A stretch of 64,000 nucleotides of DNA, from the NCBI RefSeq assembly GCF_902459705.1, contig NZ_CABPRU010000008.1:1-64000 (forward strand), given 5' to 3'. Numbering within the stretch: position 1 is the stretch's first letter; every line of letters starts with the position of its first letter. The stretch comes from Pandoraea terrigena. Lineage in GTDB: Bacteria > Pseudomonadota > Gammaproteobacteria > Burkholderiales > Burkholderiaceae. Below are positions 1-8,729 of this stretch, one piece after another. Made by a program: the position numbers and the translations under genes. The notes under the pieces are model-generated. The model saw only the letters and a list, made by a program, of their open reading frames with translations, was not told where the DNA came from and did no database searches.

Positions 1-137
1 CCCCCGAGGAAGCAATGGCCAAGGAATTGGAAACCGCTGGGTTAGCTCAACGTTGCACTTGACTCTTGAGACCGCCCTGTATTTGCGACAACATTCTGTC
101 ACGCGCCGGGTGTGTGAGATAGCCGTCAGTTTCGAAG

Positions 138-365
138 TCAACCATCTGGTTTTGCGATCGCTGGAAATTCGATGACGTAAACGGCATACCGGCCTGAACG
201 AACAACCCGATAGTCACCACGGCTCTCGAAGCCGATGTGTTTTTTTGGATCGTCAGGCGCGACTCTCATCGTGGCGCGAGGGATACCCTCTTCAAGACGC
301 CGAATAGATTTGAGCAAGCCAAAAGCAACATCGAAAACTAGCCTTGCAAAAAAGGGGGCGACCAT
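138..365 (-). CDS. small hypothetical protein, 75 aa
   Basis: Open frame of 75 codons that begins with ATG 30 bp ahead of the IS2-like orfA start and runs away from it. The N-terminal half is hydrophobic to basic and the C-terminal half is rich in R, Y and V. I recognise no family. The frame lacks a clear Shine-Dalgarno sequence and lies beside a broken insertion sequence, so it may be a host-gene fragment or chance. Nothing else is apparent in bases 1-137. Confidence 0.3.
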   Translation of the reverse strand: MVAPFFARLVFDVAFGLLKSIRRLEEGIPRATMRVAPDDPKKHIGFESRGDYRVVRSGRYAVYVIEFPAIAKPDG

Positions 366-394
366 AGATTTTGACTAACAATAAGCAAGAAGTG

Positions 395-760
395 ATGGAA
401 GTGTTGACGGGGCCGGAGCGCCGGCGGCGGTGGTCGGCGGAAGAAAATCTGGCGATGGTGCGGGAGAGTTTCGAGCCTGGCAAGACAGTCTCGATGGTGG
501 CGCGTCAGCATGGCGTGAATCCGAATCAGCTGTTTCATTGGCGCAAGCTGCATCAGGACGGCGGCTTGTCGGCGGTCAGTGCCGGCGAGGAAGTGGTGCC
601 GGCCTCGGAACTCAGCGACGCGCTCAAGCAAATCAAAGAGCTCCAACGGATGCTGGGCAAGAAGACGATGGAAGTGGAAATCCTGCGCGAAGCCGTGGAG
701 TATGGCCGAGCAAAAAAATGGATTGCGCGCTCGCCATCATTGCCGGGGGACGACCAGTGA
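395..760 (+). CDS. IS3-family transposase OrfA (IS2 InsC type)
   Basis: Transposase helix-turn-helix protein that in IS2 binds the element ends and, fused to OrfB by frameshifting, forms the active transposase. The start at ATG 395 gives 121 aa, the length of IS2 InsC. A TTG at 371 in the same frame would add eight residues. Visible features are the basic start (GPERRRRW), a helix-turn-helix around residues 15-50 ([20 protein letters not shown]) and a leucine-rich coiled coil around residues 80-105. Codons 713-718 (AAA AAA) preceded by A712 make a perfect A AAA AAA minus-one slippery site just before the stop, joining this frame to OrfB. Confidence 0.85.
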   Translation: MEVLTGPERRRRWSAEENLAMVRESFEPGKTVSMVARQHGVNPNQLFHWRKLHQDGGLSAVSAGEEVVPASELSDALKQIKELQRMLGKKTMEVEILREAVEYGRAKKWIARSPSLPGDDQ

Positions 761-1605
761 AGCGGGTCTGCGACGTTCTCGGTGTAGCGCGCTCGAATAT
801 AGCGGAAAAGCTCGCACGGCCTGCTGACTGGCAGGATGGGCGCGCGGCCCGGGAAACGGATGACGTGGGCCTGGTCGAGGAAATCCGCTTGTTCATTGCC
901 GACTTGCCGAGCTATGGTTGCCGACGCGTATGGGGCCTGTTGCGAAGCGAGCGGGAAGCCCGGTGTGCCGCTCCGGTCAACGTCAAGCGGGTGTATCGGG
1001 TGATGTGCGTTCACGGCCTGCTGCTGCAGCGCCGAGCACGGCCACCACGCCCTGAGCGACGACACGACGGCGAGGTCGCGGTAGCAAAGAGCAACCAGCG
1101 TTGGTGCTCGGATGGCTTTGAGTTTCGTTGTGATAATGGCGAGCCGCTGCGCGTCACGTTCGCGCTAGATTGCTGCGACTGTGAAGCGATGAGCTGGGCA
1201 GCGACGACCGGCGGCCACAGTGGCGATGTGGTGCGCGACGTGATGCTCGCCGCCGTCGAAAATCGTTTTGGCACCGCGCTGAGCGCTCCGGCCGAAATCG
1301 AATGGCTGACGGATAACGGTTCGGGCTATACGGCGGACAAAACCCGCAGCTTTGCGGCGTCCATCGGCTTGAAGCCGTTGACGACGCCGGTGTGCAGCCC
1401 GCAGAGCAACGGCATGGCGGAAAGCTTCGTGAAAACGATGAAACGTGACTATGTCGCCTTCATGCCGAAGCCCGACGCGACAACGGCTGCGCGCAACTTG
1501 GCCATTGCATTCGAACACTACAACGAGAAACATCCTCACAGCGCGTTGAAATATCGCTCGCCGCGCGAGTTCCGACGCAGGACCGATTCATTAACCTTAG
1601 TGTGA
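718..1605 (+). CDS. IS3-family transposase OrfB (IS2 InsD type), integrase core
   Basis: Catalytic half of the transposase, lying in the minus-one frame relative to OrfA. Counted from the ATG at 718, created exactly at the slippage site, it is 295 aa. An HTH_21-like region (residues 50-105) precedes an rve integrase core. The DDE triad is visible: D132 (CSDGFEF), D199 (WLTDNGSGY) and E235 ([15 protein letters not shown]), with 35 residues between the last two as in DD35E enzymes. No stop or frameshift interrupts the domain, so the protein may be functional even though the element's left end seems lost. It is probably made as an OrfAB fusion. Confidence 0.87.
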   Translation: MDCALAIIAGGRPVKRVCDVLGVARSNIAEKLARPADWQDGRAARETDDVGLVEEIRLFIADLPSYGCRRVWGLLRSEREARCAAPVNVKRVYRVMCVHGLLLQRRARPPRPERRHDGEVAVAKSNQRWCSDGFEFRCDNGEPLRVTFALDCCDCEAMSWAATTGGHSGDVVRDVMLAAVENRFGTALSAPAEIEWLTDNGSGYTADKTRSFAASIGLKPLTTPVCSPQSNGMAESFVKTMKRDYVAFMPKPDATTAARNLAIAFEHYNEKHPHSALKYRSPREFRRRTDSLTLV

Positions 1606-1659
1606 GGCGGTGTCCGGAAGTACGGGGACAAATCCAGGTATCTCGGTGATTGGTTTACC

Positions 1660-1974
1660 GTGAGAGGTAGGGGACGCGCATGCCTGCGAGGGGTGCGGGC
1701 CGAAGTATCGCCAGATAACGAGGCGAAATTCCGCCACCGTATCCAGGCGTGCATTGCTACGGATGTTGAACTCGGCGATGCGACACTTGGCAAGACGCAG
1801 GAGTACCTGCGCCGCTTTTTGGGTGCAATGCCTACTGACGATCACAAACAGTTAGTTAAATTTGCGTGCAGAGTGGCCGAATCACGGGGTGCTTCACCCA
1901 ACGTGCTTATCGAGGCCGCGGCTCAATTTCGTTCCACTGGCGGCGTGGTGAGACGGCGGGCACGACTGCAGTAA
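1660..1974 (+). CDS. hypothetical protein, possibly a 3' gene fragment
   Basis: A 104-codon frame from GTG 1660. The frame is open back to 1606, through the IS right end, so the visible gene may be the 3' remainder of a gene cut by the insertion. From about residue 17 the composition is protein-like, with an amphipathic helical stretch (TLGKTQEYLRRFLGAM) and few rare residues. I recognise no family. Bases 1975-2169 behind it hold no convincing gene or hairpin. Confidence 0.35.
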   Translation: MRGRGRACLRGVRAEVSPDNEAKFRHRIQACIATDVELGDATLGKTQEYLRRFLGAMPTDDHKQLVKFACRVAESRGASPNVLIEAAAQFRSTGGVVRRRARLQ

Positions 1975-2169
1975 GACGGCAGCAAGGTAGGGGCCGAGTG
2001 CGTTGTTCTAATGGGATGTGGACGGGCAACGAGGCTGCCTCTAGTATCGTCATCTGTTGGGGCGACGGGCCCCGAACGCGCTGGCGATGTCGATCATGCG
2101 CAGCGTGCCGAGCGGCCGGGCAATCAACGTTTCGTCGATGCCCGGCCCCGGGGAATCACGCAACCGAAT

Positions 2170-3558
2170 CTATCGAGCCGCGTCGCCCAACCCAGCCATC
2201 AACATGTACTTCACATGCACATACTCTTCGATGCCGTAATAGCTGCCCTCCCGACCATAGCCCGACTGCTTGACCCCGCCAAACGGCACGGAAGCGGTGC
2301 CCACCGAGCCTGAGTTCAGGATCACCATGCCGGCTTCGATGTCGCGCGAGAGGCGAAATGCCCGGCCGAGATCGCGCGTGAATGCGTAGGCGACCAGACC
2401 GTATTCGGTGGCGTTTGCGCGCGCGATGACTTCCTGCTCGGAGGCGAATGTGTAGATGGGGAATACCGGGCCGAAGATTTCGGTCGAGCAGATCTCCATG
2501 TCGTCGGAGAGGTGGGTGAGGATGGTCGGCGCATAGAAGAGCCCGCCGTTGTTGTGTAGCCGCCCGCCGAGCAGCGTTTTCGCGCCGCTGCTTTGTGCCT
2601 GTTCGACGAGCCGCGACACCTTGTCGAGCGCGGCCTGGTTGATCAGCGGCCCCACCACGAAGTCGGGCTGCAATCCCTGATCTACGCGGACTTGCTCGAC
2701 GGCTTCCTTCAAACGCTGTACGAAGCGATCGTGAATACCGGCCTGCACATAGATACGGTTCGGCGAGATGCAGACCTGTCCCGAGTTGCGTAGTTTCGCG
2801 GCAACCAGTCCTGACAGCGCCTGTTCGATGTCCGCATCGTCGAACACGATGAACGGCGCGTTGCCGCCGAGTTCCATCGTCAGCTTTTTGAGCGTATCCG
2901 CGCTTTGCCGTGCGAGCAGCCGGCCGATTTGGGTCGACCCGGTGAACGAGATTTTCCGGATGCGCGGGTCGCTGGTCATCAGGCCGCCGATGGTGGCGGG
3001 GTCGCCGGTCACCATTTCAAAAACGCCCTCGGGAATGCCGGCGTGTCTTGCGTATTCAAGCAGCTTGTAGGCGGTCAGCGGCGTTTCCTCGGCCGGCTTG
3101 ATGATAATCGTGCAACCGGCCGCAAGTGCGGTGGCGACCTTGCGCGCAATCATCATGAACGGGAAGTTCCACGGCGTGATCGACGCTACCGGGCCGATCG
3201 GATCCTTGGTGACCAGCACGGCGGCATCGGCGGCGTGCGATGGAATCGTGTCGCCATATACGCGCCGGGCTTCTTCCGCATACCATTCGATGAAGCCCAG
3301 GCCGTAGTCGATTTCGCCGAGCGCTTCGGTCAGGCACTTGCCGTTCTCGCGCGAGATCAGCTCGCCGAAGTCCTGCCTGTCTTGCCTGACCAGCTCGAAC
3401 CACTTGCGCAGCAGGTCGCTGCGCTGCCTGGCCAATGTTCGCGACCATGCATGGAACGCGGTGCAGGTGCGATCGATCGCCTCGCGCACTTCCTGCTCCG
3501 AGTGGTGTTTGACGTGGCCGACGATGCTGCCGTCAGCAGGGTTTCTTACTTCGATCAT
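2170..3558 (-). CDS. gabD: NAD(P)-dependent succinate-semialdehyde dehydrogenase family protein
   Basis: Aldehyde dehydrogenase superfamily enzyme of 462 aa, most like GabD-type enzymes that oxidise succinate semialdehyde to succinate in the cytoplasm. Visible motifs are SITPWNFPF (128-136, cofactor pocket), IIIKPAEETP, FTGSTQIG (205-212), the general base Glu229 in MELGGNAPF and the catalytic Cys263 in GQVCISPNR. GabD proteins usually have CVCANR after the catalytic cysteine, so the substrate may be another aldehyde. ATG 3558 was chosen because GAGGAAA stands just upstream and the family N-terminus begins there. It is divergent from an AraC regulator (250 bp gap), which is a likely controller. 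Confidence 0.85.
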   Translation of the reverse strand: MIEVRNPADGSIVGHVKHHSEQEVREAIDRTCTAFHAWSRTLARQRSDLLRKWFELVRQDRQDFGELISRENGKCLTEALGEIDYGLGFIEWYAEEARRVYGDTIPSHAADAAVLVTKDPIGPVASITPWNFPFMMIARKVATALAAGCTIIIKPAEETPLTAYKLLEYARHAGIPEGVFEMVTGDPATIGGLMTSDPRIRKISFTGSTQIGRLLARQSADTLKKLTMELGGNAPFIVFDDADIEQALSGLVAAKLRNSGQVCISPNRIYVQAGIHDRFVQRLKEAVEQVRVDQGLQPDFVVGPLINQAALDKVSRLVEQAQSSGAKTLLGGRLHNNGGLFYAPTILTHLSDDMEICSTEIFGPVFPIYTFASEQEVIARANATEYGLVAYAFTRDLGRAFRLSRDIEAGMVILNSGSVGTASVPFGGVKQSGYGREGSYYGIEEYVHVKYMLMAGLGDAAR

Positions 3559-3808
3559 GACGTTTCCTCGAGTTCGTGTAGGGATGGCGATTGTCGTGAG
3601 CGCGCGGCCTGCGCGATGGGCGCCCACCGACGACACGATGGCTGTACGAGCGTTCTCGACAATCTTGCGGTCATGTTATGAGCGCGGGCCGACGCAGCAA
3701 ACGCGCATTCATCTGTGATTCTTGCCTGATCCTATGAGCGACTGGTGCTTTGGCCGGCTGCATGCGAAACTGCACCGGTCGACCGCTACGGTTTGTCTTT
3801 CCGCTGCC

Positions 3809-4759
3809 ATGGACCCCGCATCCAAACGTCAAGAGCGCCTGCGCCAACAGATGATCGATTTGTTGCTCGAGCTCGCGCCCAACGAGGGCTATAACCTCTC
3901 GCCGCTGCCCGATATTCGCTTCCTGCGTTCGAATCGGTCGTTGACCAGAACGCCAGTGCTCTATGAGCCGGGCATCGTGATCGTGTGCCAGGGGCGCAAG
4001 CGCGGCTTCTGGGGCGATCAGGTCTATCTTTACGATGCCCAGCGTTATCTGGTGGTCTCAGTGCCGTTGCCGTTTTCGATGGAGACCGACGCGAGCGAAG
4101 CCGAGCCGTTACTGGCGATCTATTTGCGGCTGGATTTCGGCATTGCCGCCGATTTGCTGCTACAGCTCGAGGAGCACGAAGCGATGACGCCGATGCCACC
4201 TCGCGGCATGGCAACCACCACGCTCGATATACAGCTGGGGCAGAGCGTCTTGCGCTTTTTGCAGGCCATGTTGAATCCTCTTGAGGCTCAGATCCTCGGG
4301 CCGGCGCTGGTGCGGGAAATCTATTTCCGGGTTTTCTTGGGCGAGCAGGGCGGCTCGATGCGCGCCGCTTTGAGTCGCCAAGGCAATTTCGGCCGCATTT
4401 CCCGCGCGATCCGCAAGATTCATACAAATTTTGCGGAACCGTTGACGGTGGAGGAACTCGCCGCCGAAGCGCGCATGAGCGTGCCGACTTTCCATGTGCA
4501 CTTCAAGGCGGTGACCGACACCTCGCCCCTGCAGTACATCAAGTCCACGCGCTTGCATCAGGCGCGGCTCCTGATGGCGCGGCTCGGCACGACCGCGGCG
4601 GCGGCGAGTAGCCAGGTCGGTTATGAAAGTCCGTCTCAATTCAGTCGCGAGTTCAAGCGGCTGTTCGGTGGCAGCCCATTACAGGAAATCGCGCGCATGA
4701 AGCGCAATTTTGCGCTGCCCGACGAAGGCGCACCGTCGATTTTTGTATCGTCGCACTAA
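3809..4759 (+). CDS. AraC family transcriptional regulator (AraC_N type)
   Basis: DNA-binding regulator of about 316 aa. The N-terminal AraC_N/cupin-like ligand domain covers residues 15-180. The two C-terminal helix-turn-helix motifs lie around 195-300 (LTVEELAAEARMSVPTFHVHF and SSQVGYESPSQFSREFKR). I chose ATG 3809 because similarity to the family starts soon after it; ATG 3734 and ATG 3722 are in-frame alternatives without better ribosome sites. It is divergent from the aldehyde dehydrogenase gene and probably activates it. The ligand is unknown, perhaps an aldehyde or alcohol. Confidence 0.85.
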   Translation: MDPASKRQERLRQQMIDLLLELAPNEGYNLSPLPDIRFLRSNRSLTRTPVLYEPGIVIVCQGRKRGFWGDQVYLYDAQRYLVVSVPLPFSMETDASEAEPLLAIYLRLDFGIAADLLLQLEEHEAMTPMPPRGMATTTLDIQLGQSVLRFLQAMLNPLEAQILGPALVREIYFRVFLGEQGGSMRAALSRQGNFGRISRAIRKIHTNFAEPLTVEELAAEARMSVPTFHVHFKAVTDTSPLQYIKSTRLHQARLLMARLGTTAAAASSQVGYESPSQFSREFKRLFGGSPLQEIARMKRNFALPDEGAPSIFVSSH

Positions 4760-4786
4760 CCCATACTCTCTGGACAACCCTCGAAC

Positions 4787-5671
4787 ATGGCCCGCCGCGA
4801 CTCGCTTCCGCCACTCAATCCCACGCGCGCCTTCGAGGCGACCGGGCGTCTGCTCAGCATTTCGAAGGCGGCCGACGAACTGGCCGTCACCCCGGCGGCG
4901 GTGAGCCGGCAGGTCAGGGCGCTTGAGGATTTTCTGAAGGCGCCGCTGTTCGAGCGGGTGCGCGGCGGTCTCGTGTTGACCGCGGTGGGCGCTCGTTATC
5001 TGTCGGAGTTGATGCCGCTTTTCGCCACGCTGCGCGAAGCGACGGAGGCGATCGTGTCTGGCAGCCAGAGCAACAATGTGCTGCGCATCCGCTCGCCGGC
5101 CACGTTCGCGGTGCGCTGGCTGATTCCGCGGCTGGCCAGCTTTCACCGGCTAAATCAAAACATCGATGTGCAATTGACCACGTCGTCGGCGCCGCTGAAC
5201 TTCGCGCTGGAAGACATTGACGCGGGCATTCAACTGGGCGATGGTGACTGGCCCGGCATGAACACGCAGCGCCTGATTCCCAACGAACTGGTGCCGGTGG
5301 CTGCGCCCATGCTCACCTTGAAAAGGCCGAGACAGCTCGAAAGTCAAACGCTGCTGCATTCGCTCGCTCGCGCCGACGACTGGGGGCTGTGGCTGGCCGC
5401 CGCGGGCGTGTCGAGAATCAACGCACTGCGCGGCATGCGCTATGAGACATCGCTGCTGGCATACCAGGCGGCGATCGAGGGGCACGGCGTGGCGATCGCA
5501 CAGAAGGCGCTGGTCGAGAAGGATTTGGCCGACGGCACGCTGGTCATCCCGTTTGGACCGACACTCGATCGCGGCGCATACACCTACTATTTCGCATGGC
5601 CCTCGGGCAAGCGGCAGACAGCAGCCTTGCGCGCGTTTCGCGAATGGCTTGCCACGGTGGTGCAAAGCTAG
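4787..5671 (+). CDS. LysR family transcriptional regulator (GcvA-like)
   Basis: A 294-aa LysR regulator. The winged helix-turn-helix is at residues 8-68, with RAFEATGRLLSISKAADEL and TPAAVSRQVRALEDFL, the GcvA-subgroup style that starts PPLNPTRAFEA. Residues 90-290 form the periplasmic-binding-protein-like effector domain. It lies 28 bp after the AraC gene and 152 bp ahead of a CoA-transferase gene on the same strand, so it probably regulates the cluster 5824-10082. The effector is unknown, probably an acid or acyl-CoA that feeds the cluster. Confidence 0.88.
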   Translation: MARRDSLPPLNPTRAFEATGRLLSISKAADELAVTPAAVSRQVRALEDFLKAPLFERVRGGLVLTAVGARYLSELMPLFATLREATEAIVSGSQSNNVLRIRSPATFAVRWLIPRLASFHRLNQNIDVQLTTSSAPLNFALEDIDAGIQLGDGDWPGMNTQRLIPNELVPVAAPMLTLKRPRQLESQTLLHSLARADDWGLWLAAAGVSRINALRGMRYETSLLAYQAAIEGHGVAIAQKALVEKDLADGTLVIPFGPTLDRGAYTYYFAWPSGKRQTAALRAFREWLATVVQS

Positions 5672-5769
5672 CGCTTGCGATGCGGCACATCGCTTTACAA
5701 AAAGTCAAAAGGTACGATCAATAAAGTCGTTTGTCCGCGCTACGTGCGCTCTCTATCCTGTTCTCAATG

Positions 5770-5803
5770 GCTGCAAATCAGTGACACGAATGTCATTTGC
5801 AGC
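5770..5803. promoter_or_regulatory. 34-bp inverted repeat ahead of the CoA-transferase operon
   Basis: Nine-base arms GCTGCAAAT and ATTTGCAGC pair perfectly around a 16-base centre that contains a second inverted pair, TGACA-CGAA-TGTCA. The repeat ends 20 bp before the ATG of the first structural gene, overlapping where a transcription start or 5' leader should be. It could be a regulator binding site or an mRNA hairpin. There is no T-run, so it is not a simple terminator. Confidence 0.55.
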
Positions 5804-5823
5804 GCGGAACTGGATAGGAAAAA

Positions 5824-7047
5824 ATGATAAGAGACAGTCTTCGAGGCATACGCGTGCTGGATTTTTCGCACGTGCTGGCCGGGCCGGTTTGCTCCATGAT
5901 GCTTGCCGATCTCGGTGCGGACGTGGTCAAGATCGAGCCGCCGTTCGGTGAGCTGGGGCGCAAGATCGGCCCACCATGGATCAACGGCGAGAGCGTCGCC
6001 AATCTCAGTGTCAATCGCAATAAGCGCAGTCTGGCGATCGATCTGAAAACCGAGGCTGGCCAGAGAACGATAAGGGAGATGGTCCGGCAGGCCGACGTGA
6101 TTGTCGAGAACTTCCGGCCCGGCGTCATGGCGACGTGGGGTCTGGATTATGCGTCGCTTGAAGCAACTCACGGCAAGCTGGTCTATTGCTCGATCTCTGC
6201 GTTCGGACAAACCGGTGCTGCACGCAGTCGTCCGGCCGTCGACGGCATTATCCAGGCCGCCAGCGGGTTGATGAGCACGCTCGGTGAGCCTGGTTCGGCG
6301 CCGTTGAAGGTTCCGGTGCCGGTCGCGGACATGGTGGGCGGCTATATGGCCACCATTGCCGTGCTCGCGGCACTGCACCAGGTCCGATGCAGTGGCGCGG
6401 GCCAACATCTGGACATTAGCTTGTTTACGGCGGCCGTTACGCTGCAGCAGGTCGGCTTCACGTCGTTTCTCGCCTCCAACACCGACCCCGAAAAGGTCGG
6501 CAGCGCGGCGCCTTACGCCTCTCCGAACGAGGCGTTTCAAACTCGCGACGGCTGGCTGATGATTGCCGCCTATCATCCGCATCGATGGACGTCGCTTTGC
6601 GAGGTGCTCGACCTGCCGCATCTCGAATCGGACCCGCGCTTTGTCACCAACACGGATCGCGTGCGCAATCGGGCTGCCCTGCGCCGCGCGCTGGACGAAT
6701 GCTTCGTGACCCGAACCACGTCCGAATGGATCGACCTGTTGGCTGCTCGCGACATTCTGTGTGCTCCGGTTTCGACGTACAGCGAGGTGGTGAATTCCCG
6801 CGAGTATCGCGAAAGCGGAATCGATTCGAGCGTCGATCATCCAATTGCCGGCAAGGTGCGGCTGCCGGGCTTTGTGCTCGGCAAAAGTGACGATCTGCGT
6901 ACGACGGACGTCGCCGCGCCGCTCGTCGGGCAGCACTCGATCGAAGTCCTCCAGGAATACGGCGTCGCCAATGAAGAGATCGCCGAGTTGCTTGGCCGGG
7001 GCGTGATCCGGACCGCCGCTGCGCAAGAAGCGGCGGCCTCTTTATAG
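5824..7047 (+). CDS. CaiB/BaiF family (class III) CoA-transferase
   Basis: Cytoplasmic enzyme of 407 aa that moves CoA between carboxylic acids through an aspartyl-CoA intermediate. The family N-terminus (GIRVLDFSHVLAGPVCSMMLADLGADVVKIE) is clear. NRNKRSLAIDLK and SAFGQTG are also present, and the nucleophile is Asp169 in PVPVADMVGGYMA, the same number as in formyl-CoA transferase. AGGA precedes the ATG. It leads an apparent operon with two crotonases and an MFS transporter, suggesting activation of an imported organic acid for beta-oxidation-like breakdown. The substrate cannot be read from the sequence. Confidence 0.9.
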   Translation: MIRDSLRGIRVLDFSHVLAGPVCSMMLADLGADVVKIEPPFGELGRKIGPPWINGESVANLSVNRNKRSLAIDLKTEAGQRTIREMVRQADVIVENFRPGVMATWGLDYASLEATHGKLVYCSISAFGQTGAARSRPAVDGIIQAASGLMSTLGEPGSAPLKVPVPVADMVGGYMATIAVLAALHQVRCSGAGQHLDISLFTAAVTLQQVGFTSFLASNTDPEKVGSAAPYASPNEAFQTRDGWLMIAAYHPHRWTSLCEVLDLPHLESDPRFVTNTDRVRNRAALRRALDECFVTRTTSEWIDLLAARDILCAPVSTYSEVVNSREYRESGIDSSVDHPIAGKVRLPGFVLGKSDDLRTTDVAAPLVGQHSIEVLQEYGVANEEIAELLGRGVIRTAAAQEAAASL

Positions 7048-7056
7048 GAGGTGGGT

Positions 7057-7833
7057 GTGAAGCGCGTTCCCCTAATTACCGAGAATCATCGAAATGTCGC
7101 GTTGCTCAGGCTGGCATCGGACAACCCTTTGAACCCGCTAACGGATGACCTGGTTGATGCGTTAGGAGATGCCCTCGGGCGGATCGATGCCGACGACGCC
7201 GTGCATGCCACTGTCATCACCGGCTCGGACAAGGCATTTGCAGCCGGCGCTGACATTGCGGCGATGTCGGTGCTGAATTACGCCGATGCTTTTCAATCGG
7301 ACTACGTCGGCCGGAACTGGGATTGCATCCGTGCGCATCGCAAACCGCTGGTTGCCGCGGTTCAGGGGTATGCGCTTGGCGGCGGATGTGAACTGGCAAT
7401 GATGTGCGACATCGTGATCTGCGCGGACGACGCCACGTTCGGTCAGCCGGAAGTCAAGCTGGGCATTGTGCCCGGCGCGGGCGGAACGCAACGTCTGCCG
7501 CGCGCCGTGGGCAAGTCGCTGGCGATGCAGATGTGCCTGACCGGCGTGTCGATTTCGGCACAGCAGGCCTTGGCCTCCGGCCTCGTCTCCGGGGTCGTCG
7601 CCTGCGAGCGGCTGGTTGCCGAGGCGCTCGACATCGCCGGCTCGATCGCAAGACACTCCCTGCCGGTTCTGATGGCGATCAAGGAAGCGGTGGGCCGATC
7701 CTTTGAGTCGTCCCTGGGCGACGGACTGTTATTCGAGCGACGGCTTTTTCATTCTGGCTTCGCGTTGCACGACCAGAAGGAAGGCATGGCGGCGTTCCTG
7801 CAGAAGCGAGCGCCGGAATTTCTCAATAAGTGA
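7057..7833 (+). CDS. enoyl-CoA hydratase/isomerase family protein (hydratase residues intact)
   Basis: Crotonase-fold protein of 258 aa. The oxyanion-hole region AFAAGADIAAM and YALGGGCELAMMCD are present. Both hydratase glutamates are visible, one in GGCELA and one in FGQPEVKLG, so it probably hydrates a trans-2-enoyl-CoA. A perfect AGGAGGTG at 7046-7053 favours GTG 7057 over GTG 7051, which lies inside the ribosome site. It is 10 bp behind the CoA-transferase stop and ends in a region shared with the next gene, so the genes are co-transcribed. Confidence 0.9.
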   Translation: MKRVPLITENHRNVALLRLASDNPLNPLTDDLVDALGDALGRIDADDAVHATVITGSDKAFAAGADIAAMSVLNYADAFQSDYVGRNWDCIRAHRKPLVAAVQGYALGGGCELAMMCDIVICADDATFGQPEVKLGIVPGAGGTQRLPRAVGKSLAMQMCLTGVSISAQQALASGLVSGVVACERLVAEALDIAGSIARHSLPVLMAIKEAVGRSFESSLGDGLLFERRLFHSGFALHDQKEGMAAFLQKRAPEFLNK

Positions 7834-7877
7834 GTATCTGTATGAATGGTTACGCAATGAACTCCAGGCAGGATGAC

Positions 7878-8669
7878 ATGACGACCGGCGAGGCGCAAGG
7901 CGAAGGATTAGTTTTGACCTGTGTCGCCGACGGCGTGATGACAATCACGCTGAATGAACCGAAAACCGGTAACGCGCTCGATGTGGCGATGACCGAAGCG
8001 CTGGCCGCGGCCCTGGAGCGGGCCAGCGGGCTTTCGAACGTGCACTGCGTTCTGCTGAGGTCCTCGGGCAGGCATTTCTGCACGGGCGGCAATGTGAAGG
8101 ATATGGAGGCTGGCGCCGACCTGATGCAAGGCTCGGTCGAGGCGGTCAGGGAGCGCCTCGCAGGGAGCCTGCATCGCATTACCCGCGCGTTGCATGCGCT
8201 GCCGGTGCCGTCCATTGCCGCGGTCAATGGTGCCGCGGTGGGCGCGGGATTCGATGTCGCATTGATGTGCGATTTGCGCATTGCCGCGGAAAACGCCCGC
8301 TTCGCGGAAAGCTTTCTGCGGCTCGGCCTGGTCTCCGGCATCGGCGGCGCCTGGTTCCTCGCCCGGATCGTCGGCGTGGCCAAGGCGATGGAGTTGACGC
8401 TGACCAGCGAGTTCATCGATGCGCGCCGAGCCCTCGATGCCGGCATCGTCTCGCATGTCGTGGCCGACGACGCACTGGACGCGGCGGCGGAACGACTGGC
8501 TGGAAAAATCGCCAGCAGCCCGTCACATGCCCTGCGCATGGCCAAGCAATTGGTCCGCCAATCGGCGGAGGCGTCGTTGCCGGCGGCGTTGGAGATGGCA
8601 GCCTCGATGCAGGCCATTCTCCTTTGCGGCGAAGAGCATAAGGCCGCGGTTCGCCAGTTTCTAAAGTAA
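7878..8669 (+). CDS. second enoyl-CoA hydratase/isomerase family protein, altered active site
   Basis: Crotonase-fold protein of about 263 aa from ATG 7878, which has AGGA four bases upstream. In-frame starts at GTG 7830 (overlapping the previous stop), ATG 7842 and ATG 7857 are possible. HFCTGGNVKDM and NGAAVGAGFDVALMCD mark the fold. The first hydratase Glu is replaced by Asp (GAGFDVA) and the second position reads FAESFLRLG with Phe where Glu is expected. The stretch LGLVSGIGGAWFLARIVG resembles PaaG-type isomerases, though without their Asp. It may be an isomerase or lyase acting before or after the first crotonase. Confidence 0.85.
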   Translation: MTTGEAQGEGLVLTCVADGVMTITLNEPKTGNALDVAMTEALAAALERASGLSNVHCVLLRSSGRHFCTGGNVKDMEAGADLMQGSVEAVRERLAGSLHRITRALHALPVPSIAAVNGAAVGAGFDVALMCDLRIAAENARFAESFLRLGLVSGIGGAWFLARIVGVAKAMELTLTSEFIDARRALDAGIVSHVVADDALDAAAERLAGKIASSPSHALRMAKQLVRQSAEASLPAALEMAASMQAILLCGEEHKAAVRQFLK

Positions 8670-8729
8670 AGCGTCGGCAGACGACGCGCTCTATGTAACG
8701 CAAATAAAAATCAGTGGAAGGAGACAGTC

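Larger units (their letters stand above)
371..1636 (+). mobile_element. IS2-like insertion sequence (IS3 family), left end not found
   Basis: The two overlapping frames of an IS3-family transposase are followed by a right end at about 1613-1636 that begins TGTCCGGAAGTACGG and finishes with GGGACAAATCCA. This matches the known IS2 right end, which finishes GGGGCAAATCCA. The expected mirror sequence (TGGATTTGTCCCC) is absent from the 370 bases before orfA, although IS2 normally has about 90 bp there. The left boundary given is only the upstream limit of the transposase frame. The copy therefore looks left-truncated and unable to move by itself. A target duplication cannot be judged. Confidence 0.8.

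Noticed and set aside
1866-2313. Overlapping plus-strand ORFs near the end of the aldehyde dehydrogenase gene
   Set aside because: They are Arg/Cys-rich, overlap the real minus-strand gene from 2170, and lack ribosome sites.
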